Part shown: positions 18,610-29,829 of the stretch, piece after piece
Layout: every line of letters starts with the position of its first letter
Numbering within the stretch: position 1 is the first letter of the stretch
Source: Allomyces macrogynus ATCC 38327
Taxonomy: Eukaryota; Blastocladiomycota; Blastocladiomycetes; Blastocladiales; Blastocladiaceae
Direction: 5' to 3'
Length of the DNA: 39,855 bases
Assembly (NCBI GenBank): GCA_000151295.1
Contig: GG745381.1
Coordinates: 137,769-177,623 of the forward strand
The notes under the pieces: model-generated
Seen by the model: the letters and a program-made list of their open reading frames with translations, nothing else
Told to the model about the DNA's origin: nothing
Databases searched by the model: none
Translations under genes and position numbers: made by a program

Positions 18610-21593
18610 ATGAACATGGACCATGCCCACCACCACCACATGCCGCGCGCCAACATTTCTTTGCCGCTGGTACCATGGCCACCCGCCACGTCGCTGCCCG
18701 TGACACTCTTCGGCAGCCCAGCAGCAGCCATCGCGGCAGCGACTATGGAGCAGCCACGATTATTTCCGAATGCACCGGCTCCGCAGCACGACAAGGTGTG
18801 CATATCGTGATAATTCGATCACGGGTGCATATTACAGCTGACCGTGTTGCGCAGTTTGTGATCCAATTTGCGCTCCGTGTGCCGGCCGCGACTCTGCGAC
18901 CGCACCCGGTCGTCTGCGCCGTGCACGTTTGCGACCCCATTCTCCTGACCACGGGCCGTGAGCCGGTCATGGTGCCACTCGCCGACGCGCACACGTCGCC
19001 GAGGATCCCGCTCCCGGCACGCATGCTCGCGCCCAGTCTACTAAGTGTCACGCCCATGCTCGCCGAGCTGGTGCGCGCTGCGGGCGCTGTACCAGTCGTA
19101 TCCGCGAGAACGGCGCCGGTTGTATCGGCGAGCGCGGTGCCGGTTGCATCCACGCAGCCGCCAGCGCACCGTGAGCCCGACCATGCCCAATACCGCATTG
19201 ATTCTGGACGGGACCGCAGTGGGTCGTGCGACAGCTCGATCCAGTCGCGTCGATCAAGCTCGCCACGGGATCGTCGGAGCTGGACCTGCAGTCGGAGCCG
19301 CAGCCGCAGCCGTGGTCAAAGTTGCAGCCGCAGTCGGAGTCCCCCATGGCGTGGTCGCAGCCGCAGTCGAAGCCCTCCACGGCGCATTCGAAGCCGCCCC
19401 CGTAGCCGCAGTCCTGACTACGACGATGACTACCTGTGCCGGCGCCGATTCGACGGCACCGTCCGCGACCGTGGCTATCTTCTCCACCACGGCCCACCGC
19501 CGTCGATGCGCGTCCCCATGGGCCACATGAACACGTCGACGCTGATCCCATTTGTCGCGCACCTGGTCGGCGGGTCGGCGAGTCGCCTGACAAGGCTCCA
19601 TTCATGGCGCGACCGGCTTACTGAGGCTGTTGCGCACCTGGGCGCCCCGCAGCGCGTGAAGATCGACGTGGCGCAGTGTCTCGTGCACTTTTGGATGCCG
19701 CGCGCGCCTGGGTACCGCTTTGCGTGCTTCCCACGAACGTCGGCCGTGGGGGCAAGACTAACTTGTCGCGGGCGCCGACAGTAGGATGGTCCAAGCGGTG
19801 ATGCGCGAGTCGGGCTTGACGACGGCGGGGTTAAGATTTGAGGCACGTTGGGATATCCACGACATTCATCTTGCTCATCCGCGCTCACGTGCGACCACGT
19901 CCATAGTTTGCACCCGCGATGGCGCAGGACGCGATCGCACCGCACGACCATCCGCCTCCGCGCGCGTTGGCGGTCATCTTCCACGCGCCCAGGCGCATCG
20001 GCGATCTCCTCGATGTTGTGCGCTGCAACCACCAGCTTCCGACGGCCGTGCTCGACTGTGTGGGACTGCCGAGAATCCGCGAGTATGACGAGCTCCGGCA
20101 TGTGTATTTCTCCCTCCACGTGTCTTTCTCGCTCTCCATAAATCATCAAGACTGGTGCTCACTCAAACGTCAACGTAGGTATGCGTACGTGTCGGTTGCA
20201 GCTGAGCACGCTGAACACCTCCATCAGCTCGATAAGGCGTGGGTGGCAGGGAAGCGGATCCGTGTACGCGTTTCTTCTCGTTTTCCGCTCCTGCTGCATT
20301 TCACTTGGTTCATCCTCGGATGTGGCATGGGCAGGTTTTTCGGCTCCATGACGCGAAATCGCTATTTATGTTCCCGGCGCGGCTCATGAACGCGCTGCAC
20401 GCCATGGCGCAGAGGGTCCTGAACGACGACGAAGTTGATGCTCGGGCTCTCGTCAGCAACTCGCCCCAGGCCATCAACGCGGAGTCGTGTGGGCGTGGAC
20501 GGCCCATGTATCGCATCGGGCCGGAACAGGATGCGAGCGCATCGACCTCACGCCGGTCCCGCTCACCGCGCGGTTCTCGTTCGCGCTTCCATTCCCGCGA
20601 GCGCAGCGGCGACGGATTGTCGCGTCCAATTTTGTCCCCTCCACCCGTGCCGACACCTGCGCTTTTCGTCGATCCACCGCCCGGCGTCGACCCGACGGCC
20701 CTGATCCCGTTTGACGCGCACCTGGTCGGCGGCACCGTGCAGGACCTCACGAGATTGGCCATGTGGCGCGGCCAGTTCATGCAGACGTTCACGAGCTTGA
20801 AGTGTCACCCGGAACATGTTGAGATTGACGACGTGCACAACCGTGTGCGGTTCTGGATGCCGCGGCGGCCTGGGTACGTCCTGACAGTGGGTGAGCAAAG
20901 CGAACGGGATGGGGAGACTGACGTTTGGTCTTGATCCGTAGGATGGTGCACGAAGTGCTGCGCGAGTCGGGTGTCACGGTTGCCGGGGTTCGGGTCGAGG
21001 TACGCCGCCCATGGCCGCGGTCGTGCCGTTCCAGCGCAGACTGACGCAGACCAATGTAGTTTTCGCCGGCCGATGCGCGCGACGTGATTCCCGAGCACGA
21101 CCACCCACCGCCACGCGCCGTGCTCGTGCTGTTCCACGTCCCGTACCACGTGCGGGTCCTTCTCTCGGCCCTCCGGTCGCTGCGCCTGCGCACCGACCTG
21201 CTTGATTGTTTTGTGCTCCCGCCAATGCCGGCGTTCCCGATGCTCCCGTACGTGCGCGCTCCGCTCCTGATGAGCGACTCGGACACTGACCCGTGGATCT
21301 TGTAGGTATGGGTTTTTGACCGTACACGACGCGTTTGCGGATCTGGCCGCGGGACTCGATAAGATGTGGATCGAGGGGAAGCGGATGCGCGTACCTGTCG
21401 TCATAAACCTTGTGTTTGTGGTCTAGGAGAGTGACTCACGAAACAACCCGGACTGTAGGCGTTTCGGATTCGGGACCCGAGGGCGGTATTTGCCAATCGC
21501 GGCCGGCTCATGGAGGAGGTGCAGGCCATGGCCAGGACGGTCGTCGCGGACGAGTCGGCCGGGCAGCACAACGTGCCGCCGACGAGGGAATAA
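18610..21593 (+). CDS. RSR family member P9, two modules fused in one gene
   Basis: Exons: 18,610-18,795, 18,855-19,711, 19,785-19,842, 19,907-20,097, 20,179-20,263, 20,335-20,873, 20,942-20,999, 21,060-21,247, 21,306-21,390, 21,459-21,593, about 793 residues. Exon 1 has a His cluster. The first unit is complete: FVIQFALRVP...VHVCDPILL, RS linker, IPFVAHLVGGSASRL, VHFWMPRAPG, VMRESGLTT, second module split by an intron. Its tail exon (VFRLHDAKSLF) does not stop. It runs in frame through a short RS stretch (SRRSRSPRGSRSRF) into another first RRM-like module (LIPFDAHLVGGTVQDL...VRFWMPRRPG) and a full second set of exons. The 58- and 85-nt exons occur twice. Two introns (19,843-19,906 and 20,098-20,178) start with GC; the latter is 81 nt and stop-free in frame, so it may be retained. 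The alternative is two genes, but no start or N-terminal module is seen at the join. Confidence 0.6.
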
Positions 21594-22805
21594 ACGGGTG
21601 GAGAGCGTTCACCGCGCACCCGCGGATTTCGAGCGCTGGGTAATGGTGGCATGACCGGGCGGTGTCGTCGGTGGGCGGTTTCCCGCGTCCGAATGAGAGG
21701 GATTGTGGGCATGTGGAATACCATTTCTGAGCGACCTCTACTTTGTCCCATAGCCGCGGCCGGATACGGCTATGACGTCGCGGTTGCGCAATGACTCCCC
21801 GACCAGCAGCTGGGCGACCTTTCTCTTCTCCCGGCTCCACTTTCCACGGCCAGCGGGCTGCTTGACACCTCCTCCACCGGCAACCCACGGCTGAATGCAT
21901 TCAGTGTACAGAAGTGATCCCGCCCAAGGATGCAGCAAACAGCCCACCCAAAAGATTTCTGCTGCCAACTGTTAAAAAAATAGAGACCAAAAACTGACTG
22001 GGGGTATGCGAGGACGATGTTGCGGCCAGCGCGGATGCAACGACTGGCAATGTGGGATGGGCAAATGACAGTTCCAGCAAGCCTGATCAATAAAGGAGCT
22101 CAAACTCCAGATTTCGCCAGCTCCCATTTGCCGGCGACAATCCGCTCCGCTTGCCGAATCCTGCTTCTTATTGGCGGTCAGACTTATTCCCCCAAAATGA
22201 TGGAGCATGGGTCCTACAGGCTCCACCATTTTGCATTCAGCTACGATACCCATTGCTGGGTTCATTTGCTACCACCACGGTGCGCATGGCGAGGGGCGAC
22301 GTTGCTTGTGAAATGGATGCCGTTCCATTGCTAAGACATCGATCCGCCATGATGGGAGCGCAGAAGGGCGTGGTTGGTGATTATCGGGTCCCAACTCACA
22401 ATGAAATCACGACGTCCCTGGTTTTTTAGCAATTCCTTGAGTGTTATGAGCTCGTGGCCGCTGCAAAATGCGGGCGCCTCGTTGAACTGGTTACTTTTCC
22501 TCGTGTGTCTGGTTCCAAGAACATTGCTCCGACACAGCCAAACGAGTTTACAGCTAGAGACAAGGCTGGGCGCGCAGCGACCGCATGAAGTCTTTGATGT
22601 ATCGTTTCTGGGAAGTGTGTGGATTGGCCCAATCCCTGGCCCTGGCATGTTGGCAGACACTTTGATCCAACTTCCACGGCCAACATGCGCCAACATGACC
22701 CCGCCATGGGCGCATGCATCCTCCTCTCATTCATCATTGAAATCATTAACTTGGCCATGTGTCGCGAGCCAAGAAAATACTGCAAGCAGAGTCAACACTG
22801 CTCTA
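21594..22805. other. Intergenic, no gene recognised
   Basis: Several small frames exist on both strands (for example 21,770-22,090 minus and 22,444-22,785 minus), with no recognisable motif, repeat or family exon. Composition is closer to AT/GC balance than the array. Confidence 0.45.
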
Positions 22806-25479
22806 ATGAACCTGCCGGGGGCTGGTCGTGCCTGCAGGTCGATGCTTTCAACTGCGCCGACAGGATCGCCAAGCAACTTGCTGCAATCGAATATCGGCGA
22901 CTTGTCAACCAACCCGAGCCATGCGCACCAGCTGCCGTTTCCTCAACACGGTTCGGTCGAGCAGCAGAAGGGCGGCAAGGTGCGCCGTTTTGACGTCGCT
23001 GCGATCCATGACGATGGCTGACCTCGCGGTCCCGTCGACGCCCAGATCGTAATCCAATTTGCACTGCGTGTGCTGGCAGCAACATTGAACCCGCTTTCCG
23101 CCGTCTGCGCTGTGCAAGTTTGCGAGCCCGTGGTTTTCGGTCCGACGGCCGATGCGAACGGCGGCCGCTCGCTCATTCGCTCATGGCGGCGCTCGTCGAC
23201 GAGCACACGTTGCCTCCATCGACGCGCACGCTCGTCGGGCACTTGCTGCAAGTGATGCCGATGATGGGCGGCCTGGCGCGCTCTGCATGCGCCACGCCGG
23301 TGGCCTGCACCGAGGCGCAGTGGTATCGAGGCCTCTTGCCCGCTGCGCTCAATTCTAGGCCAGTTCAACGAATAAATTGTGGTCCGAACGCGGCGGTGAC
23401 GGTGCAGAGTGCGCGGCGGGATGCAGCGTGTGTGCCGACGCCGGCACCAACGACGCCTGCAATCGCCGACTCGCATGCAACAGGCACCGCGTCTGTGCAC
23501 GAGCGCGAGCGTGGACGGCTCACTGACCGCTCTGGTTCGAACAGGAGCCCGAGCACGTCACGGCGTAATGAGCCCTGAACCCGTCACGCACGATCACGAA
23601 TTCTCGTCGCAGGCAGCGTGCGTCTCCGCCTTGTTCCCGACCACGACCACCGCCAAGTCCGATTCTGCCTCGCAGCGCGATTCCCTGATCTCGTCTTCGT
23701 CATCGTCCGTGCCTGCGGCCGAACCCGACGACGACGACTCGATGTGCGGCTCACCGCACCTACCGGACATCGAGTTTTTTGTCCCCGCCCGTGCCCGCGG
23801 TGGAGGCGGCGGATGATGGCCCGATGTGCGACTCGCCGCAACGCTCAGAGGTCGAGATTTTGTCGCCGCCCACGGTCACCGTGCCCGCAACGGCCATTAC
23901 AGCGACACTCGCTCGACGCGACGACGACGCGGCCCCGTCACCCTTGCTAATCGAGCACGCACCAGCGCTGCTCCTGGCGCCGCCGATTGATTGTGCGTCA
24001 GCACTGCTTCTTCCGACGCCAATGCCCGATGGCGATTGCGGCTCGCTGCCGGATTCTGGTCGCTACTCGCCGGAACTCGAGCCGGGGCAGGGCAGTCCGA
24101 GTTTTGACGCGGCCGCAGCCGCACCCGCAGCCCACCCGCAGCCGCAGCCGCAGTCCAAGTCCCATTTCGAGTCGCGGCCCGAGCCGAAGCCGCAGTCGTG
24201 TTGGGAGCCCCATTCGTAGTCGAACGCTCATTTCCATCCGCGATCACAGTCCACGCCGCGACCGTAGTCGCAGCTGGGTCATGCACGCGCAATCGACCGA
24301 GTGCCGCAGCCGCAGTCAACCCACCTGCCACGCGTCACCTCGTCGGGAACGCGGTCGTGGTCGGCGAAGCCGCAGTCCGAGCCGTCGCCGTGGAGCCAGT
24401 CGCGACCGTAGCCGCGGCCGCCAAGGGCCACGTAACCCCAGCTCGTGGGACTGCCGCCCACCGAAATCCGTGCCGGCCATCAACACGACCGAGAAAATCG
24501 CGTTTGTTGCGCGCTTGTCGGGCGGCTCGGCGCAAAGGTTCGTGGTGCACCCGCACTGGACTGGCATCTTGCAGCAGCTGTTTATGGATACCAAGCCCTG
24601 CCGCACGAGATTGATTTGGACGCCAACCGGCAGGTCGTGCGCTTTTGCATGCTCCGCCAATCCGGGTACGACTTTGCGGTTTTGCCACGATCCCTGCTCG
24701 CATCTTCCCTTTACTCATGTTTGCCGCTGTTGGTCATAGGGTGGTTCATGACGCGATGCGCGAGTCGAGCCTGGTCATGGGCGGTGTGCGATTCGACGTA
24801 CGTGCGCTTCCGCCGTGTCGTTCGTTGGGCATTTTGTGACCTTTAGCTCATCACTTGGTTAATGCTTGCTTTAGTTAAGCGTGCCGACCCGCGCGACGCG
24901 ATTCCACCACACGAACGCCCGACGGGTTCCCGCGCCACGTTTTTTCCTAATGAACATCACGCTCGGGTTTCCTGTTCCCGCGCCACGTTTTTCCTAATGA
25001 ACATCACGCTCGGGTTTCCTGTTCCCGCGCCAGCACGCATTGAACCTCCACCAGACTGGATCGAATGAACCTTGCGCCGATCCCAGGCTTCCTTCGCTTG
25101 TAGTCCGTGTTTTGCTCTCATTTCTCGGTTGCCTGCTGAATGCGCGGCAAGCTCATGCGCGTGTGCACGGCCTCGGTTTCGATTTAGTTACGGGTCCTTG
25201 ACGGTGCCGGACGCTGACAAGGACTGGTTCAGCTGTCTCGACAAGCTGCGAGTCGCAGGCCAGGAGTTGCGGGTGCGTTTGGGTTGCGCGCTCACTGGCA
25301 TTGAATGCGCACTCACTCGCCCATGCCACCTGTGCTAGATATTCCGAATCGAGGACGCCAAGAACGTATTTGAGACCGCAGAACGGCTCATGGGCGAACT
25401 GGTGGCCATGGCCAGCGTGGCCAATGTCGGCATGGATCAGCGCAAGCAACACTACGACCTTCACGCCCCTCGCTACTGA
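22806..25479 (+). pseudogene. RSR family member P10, frameshifted
   Basis: Exon 1 22,806-22,979 (start MNLPGAGRACRS) and the acceptor at 23,046 match the paralogues. The N-terminal module (IVIQFALRVL...VCEPVVF) is then shifted at about 23,170-23,185, where CGCTCATT/CGCTCATG looks like an 8-bp tandem duplication. It resumes in another frame (LMAALVDEH...GHLLQV). The RS linker is spread over several frames. A further 1-nt shift near 24,595 separates FVARLSGGSAQRFVVH from IDLDANRQVVRF. The 58-nt exon 24,740-24,797 is intact but reads MRESS. The start of the next exon (near 24,875) seems to lack a base and contains a tandem 47/48-nt duplication. Later exons 25,188-25,272 (YGSLTVPDADKDW) and 25,339-25,479 (IFRIEDAKNVF) are well kept. 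Probably a recent pseudogene. Confidence 0.6.
24926..25020. repeat. Tandem duplication, 48 + 47 nt, within P10
   Basis: The unit starting GTTCCCGCGCCACG occurs at 24,926 and 24,974, differing by one T in a T-run, and the first bases recur at 25,021. It sits inside what should be the second RRM-like exon and disrupts it. Confidence 0.85.
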
Positions 25480-25965
25480 ACGCGACCACCGTGCTTGATT
25501 TTGAGTTGTTGCACACTGGCTGCCCGCCCTTGGTATGAATATTGCCGCTAACGACCTCCACGGCCACAACAATGTGAGACGCGCGGCGGGGAAGCCACCG
25601 CGTGTGGCTGCTCTCGACAGGTCGACAAGTGACTACTCGCTGTCAGTGTCCGACTTGGACGTTCCGTTCTTGCCCACAGACTTGGCTTTGGTTCGACCTA
25701 TTTGTTTCGTGCTTCTGACTCACGTCCAGTTGCCATCTGACTGTCGTCGCGCTTGTTGAGCGGATGAGGTGGCGTGATGCCATGTCGTGTACTCTGTTTC
25801 TCATGATGCCGCATCTTTGCCGTGAGGTGTTGCTCCACAGATCGCTTTGCAGACCAATCGTGACCAACACCAACATACTTTCCATTCCGCCCTTCTAAAT
25901 AGGAAAAACGTTCGTCTACTTCCAAAACACGCAACCTGGTCTATTTCTCCGCGTAATGCATGTTA
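25480..25965. other. Intergenic between convergent genes
   Basis: Lies between the stop of P10 (plus) and the stop of the YEATS-domain gene (minus). No feature recognised. Confidence 0.5.
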
Positions 25966-28900
25966 TCAGGTCCGCCCTGCTTGCACCACTGGTTCTGGCC
26001 GCACAACAATGCGGTCCAACATCCCCACGTTGATTAATGGATTGTGCAGCTCCGAAACCAACGAGCAACATGCGACACTGGAACTCACAGAAAACTTATC
26101 CGCGCCGGCTCTGTCCTCGTCCCCAGACAACGCTTTCGCTTGAGCAAAGTCCACGACCATGAGAAGACATTTCTCGCGGAATTGGTCAGGCATAACCGCG
26201 GCCGGAGAATCATGCGAGATCCGCACTGTCACTGCCGCGCCGCCGCTCGTCGTTGCAACCGAGCGCGAGAGATCAACGTCAAGTGGCACGTCGGCCCATG
26301 CGATATCGACACACTCGAGTTGAGCGAGCGTGCATGACGACTGCTCGACTGCATCGATGACTTCAGCGACTAGATTTGCGACCTGGCGCGTCACTCCCAC
26401 TTCACGTCTCATGGGCACATTTCCAGCCAGGCGAAGATAAATCGGCTGCGCATACTCGTCACTGCGCGCCACGCATTCGGCAAGAATCGCATCGATCGTC
26501 GTGCGCAGGCGGCACCGTTCGACGTTGTCCTCGCTGTGATCAACGCGTGGGATGAGGAGCGGCACGTCAAAGTACTTTTCCGACCCCTCGCCCTTGAAGT
26601 CAAGCCGCCTAAAACCAAGTGTTAGGGGTGAGTCCTGGGTCAAAAGATGAACAGATGTAGTAGAATGCGGACCATTTCACAGCAGTCGGGCTGGTGGGCG
26701 CCTGGATGCCATGTTTCCAGTAAATCTCGCACTTGATGGTAAACGTCCCCCACCCGACCCTCGTCAGAACAAACGGCGGCGCCGTGAACGTAATCGAGGG
26801 TGGTTCGAACGTTTTGTGCAGGCGCACGACAAAGCGCTCAATCAGCGCCGCGTCGAGGTGTTTCGAGTCGGCCATCACAAAGAACGTCCACATGTGCTTG
26901 GCGGTTTTCGCGTTCGGTTCCTGGTCGGCCACACAAACGAAGAGCCCATCACGCGGTCAGACACCCACCAAATCGCACCATAATTGTCAACAGCCATTAC
27001 CTCAAGTACACGCTCATGGCGGTTCCCGATTGCAAAGCGCACCGTCACCTGGCGCTGTGTCGCCCACAGTTGTTGCTCTGGGTTGTCGGCGCGAGCAGCA
27101 AAGGCTTCAATCAGGGCTAGTTCCTTGGCGGCAGAATGATCCATCCGACGATCAATGTTGACATGTTGATGGCTTGCGTCTTCTCCACAGAACTTGGCCC
27201 ACTCGTGCGCGAGCATACCAGGCATGATGGATGCTTCACCCCCCACGTAATCATATGGAATAGGCACGCCCGCGACAATCCCAAACCGCTCATATGACCC
27301 GGGCTCGCCCAAATATGAGTCTTCCTTGCTCAAACCATCGTTGACGAAGAGTGTAGGTCCTACCACGACCAGATGCGAAGCCAAGACTGACTCGCTTGGC
27401 AAGAGCGGGGTAGCAAGCGGAAACGACAGAGATTGGTTCTCAAGCGAGTGCGGCAGGCCGCCTTTCGTCTCATTGATAAATGCTGGTGTACGGCGCTGCA
27501 TGAGACGTTGGATGAGCGTGAGTTGGTCAAAGGTCGTGTAAAGATCCTGCTCATCACGCGTTTCATGCGCTTGCATGTGCGTGAGGAACGCATCAATCAG
27601 CGGGAGCAAGCGGCATGGGACAAGAATGCGCGTTGTGGACGCAGCGTGCGCAATAGCAGCGCAGTCGACTAGGTTGGTGAACGCTGCTAGCCGGTTGGGC
27701 TTGGTTGGGAGAGTGCCGTCAGGCGTCTGGAACCGCGCCGACATGGCCAGGAGCCCGCTGAACGTCGTGACGGGGCCAGTGGTGCTCGTGTTGAGGCCAG
27801 CACTGCCCAAGGGCACAACGGTTGCCACAGGAATGTCACGCGATTCAGAAGTTTGGGTCGCAATGACATTGGTGGCATCGTGTGAACCGTTCAACTCCAC
27901 ATCGGCCATTTCGATGGTCGCATTGGCGGACAGCAGGATAACTTGAGAAGCGTCAGCTGGGATGCAGTCGCTGTCCACCATCGTGCTCTCCATAATGGCA
28001 GTCTTGGTCAGAGCAGCAGCATCCACACTTGTGGCGGGATACGTGCTCTCCATCGTGCCACCTGCTGGGTCCTCGCTTCGTGCCAGTGCGTGAAATGCAA
28101 ACTGGGGCCCAAGTATGGGATCCACGCCAGGCCGATCCCTAGCGAGATTGCCTACCACCTGTAAGAATGCGCGGAGCTGCTGGTAGCAGAAAGCGGCGTG
28201 GCCCGCGTTCTCCTGCAATCGGACGGGAAGCTTGTTGTTCATGGGAATGTGCGTCGTGAGAGCGAGGTGATCGCTAAATGACTTGTTCTGCAGCCATGCC
28301 TCAAAGGCAGCAATCCGGTCGGACAGGTTGAGGTATTCTCCTCTTTCGGCAGCGGGAATGGGCAAATAGTGCGAGTACACGACAATCAGGTTGCGCGAAT
28401 ACTTTCCAAGCAAGTTGAGGTAAAATTCGAGCACGTTGAGCGTATCAGTGTTGGGAAGCATAGCGTAACTGGAGGCCGTCCATGGAGCTCGTGAGTAAAC
28501 AGTGCGACGTGGGAGAAAGTCTTAGGAACGAATGGGTAACGGCAAACGATAGCAGAAGAAATTACATACCGGTGCACAATCACAATCGCGTCAACACTTC
28601 CGCCAACCTTGTCAATGTTCAGAATCGTGTCGGTGACATTTGTGGACCGATTTAGGTCCAACGACCACATCGTATCCCGGATCCCGGGCATTTCAATAAT
28701 TTCGAGCGCCAGTATCGGTTCCGGCGTGTCACCCGGGCTTTGCGAAATGTGCTGGAGCACATATCGACACTCTTGGTTGTCGAGAATATCCAAGCATGCC
28801 TCAATTCGATCCTCATGATTTTCCTCGGCCGTCTGACCGGCTTCATCAAGCCATCCCGACAATGGGTGAGGTAAACCCTTGTTTCGCGCCAGTCCGAACC

Positions 28901-29102
28901 GCGTCCGAGCCTGATCGACCTGGATCCGGTGCAATTTCGTTTCTGGCATGGCGCTGGAAGAGGGTGAGGCGAAGGGAGCAAGATTGCTGGTCGAAAATGG
29001 CATTGGCTGCTGTTGGTCGGCAATGAAATGGATGAGCCTGCTTTTGCCACTCCCCACGAGCCCAAGCACAAGGAGCCGCGCAGCAAGAGCCTCGCCTGGC
29101 AT
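25966..29102 (-). CDS. GTPase-like/YEATS-domain fusion protein
   Basis: Four exons on the minus strand: 29,102-28,570, 28,468-27,001, 26,920-26,681, 26,634-25,966, 969 residues. Introns begin GTATGT, GTAATG and GTGAAA; the last is only 46 nt and less certain. Residues 14-21 are a P-loop (GLVGSGKS), followed by EMPGIRD near 137-142 and a strand LIVVYSHYL. This layout resembles AIG1/septin-type P-loop GTPases, though a clear DxxG or NKxD is not seen. A ~450-residue middle region is unrecognised. Residues 652-~777 form a YEATS domain: VTVRFAIGNRHE, HMWTFFV, VVRLHKTFEPP, PPFVLTRVGWGTF, IKCEIYW, LTLGFRRLDFKGEG. Cage residues His702, Thr704, Phe705 and Trp724 keep the known spacing (Phe to Trp 19), so acyl-lysine binding is plausible. 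The last ~190 residues are unrecognised. YEATS proteins normally act on chromatin; the role here is unknown. Confidence 0.75.
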
Positions 29103-29295
29103 GGTCAGGACTAATGGCGAGGGACCGGATGTTGGACGCTGGTAGCCTCAGGTTATCGGGGATGCTGGCTGGATTTCAAAACGCGCACTACGTTGATGGG
29201 AAGATGACCGGACGGAGGCAGCTGCACAAGCCGCGCAAGTATCGAGAAGAGTACTAAGAAGTTGAAGAGGTCCGGAAAAGCTGCGCCATGTTTTA

Positions 29296-29306
29296 TGACG
29301 TGGAAC
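29296..29306 (+). promoter_or_regulatory. TGACGTGGAAC motif, copy 1
   Basis: An 11-bp motif containing the ACGTGG core recognised by many bZIP factors. First of three identical copies in the divergent promoter region. Confidence 0.4.
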
Positions 29307-29525
29307 CCACATGTCTTCTTCTCCTGCATAATCGCAAGTAACTGCTCAAGACATTCAAGAACCATCCGCACCACAACTATTTCGTCCCAACAAGATCAAT
29401 CAAGTTACTTGGAACAAGCAACGAGATGGTCGGACGCTGTTCTTACTGAGACAGGCTAATATGACTCGATTCACGGTCTATTGTTGAACCCATCATTTTG
29501 ACCATTTTGAGCCTGTGTCCTCTTG

Positions 29526-29536
29526 TGACGTGGAAC
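29526..29536 (+). promoter_or_regulatory. TGACGTGGAAC motif, copy 2
   Basis: Identical to the copies at 29,296 and 29,595, same orientation, 230 bp after copy 1. Confidence 0.4.
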
Positions 29537-29594
29537 TGACATCTGCTTCAGCCGTGTCTCGAGTTGCTTTGCCTGCGCCAAGCGCAATCTTTTC

Positions 29595-29605
29595 TGACGT
29601 GGAAC
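29595..29605 (+). promoter_or_regulatory. TGACGTGGAAC motif, copy 3
   Basis: Identical third copy, 69 bp after copy 2 and about 225 bp before the ILEI gene start. Confidence 0.4.
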
Positions 29606-29829
29606 TTGGTGTGCAATGCGGGCGTTTCAGCCCGGACGGCAATAAAAACACGCATGCCACCAGGTCTTTTGCTGAGACTCCATCGCTCTCTCTGCCCTCT
29701 CTACCTCAGGGTCCCACCCCTACGAACTCAACAATAGCGGCGGCGCAGCTTGCTTCTCGATCGTGCTTGACCCTGTGCCTGTTGTTTTGGCCTCCAGCTT
29801 TATTGTCCTGACTCCGTCGATTTTGGACA

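Larger units (their letters stand above)
29103..29829. promoter_or_regulatory. Shared upstream region of two divergent genes
   Basis: About 730 bp between the start codons of the YEATS-domain gene (minus) and the ILEI gene (plus). It contains three direct copies of TGACGTGGAAC, listed separately, and an A-rich AATAAAAACA near 29,640. An open frame at 29,515-29,811 covers two of the motifs and is probably chance. Confidence 0.5.

Noticed and set aside
29515..29811. 98-codon frame before the ILEI gene
   Set aside because: Covers two promoter motifs and ends 19 bp before the ILEI start; composition is not protein-like.
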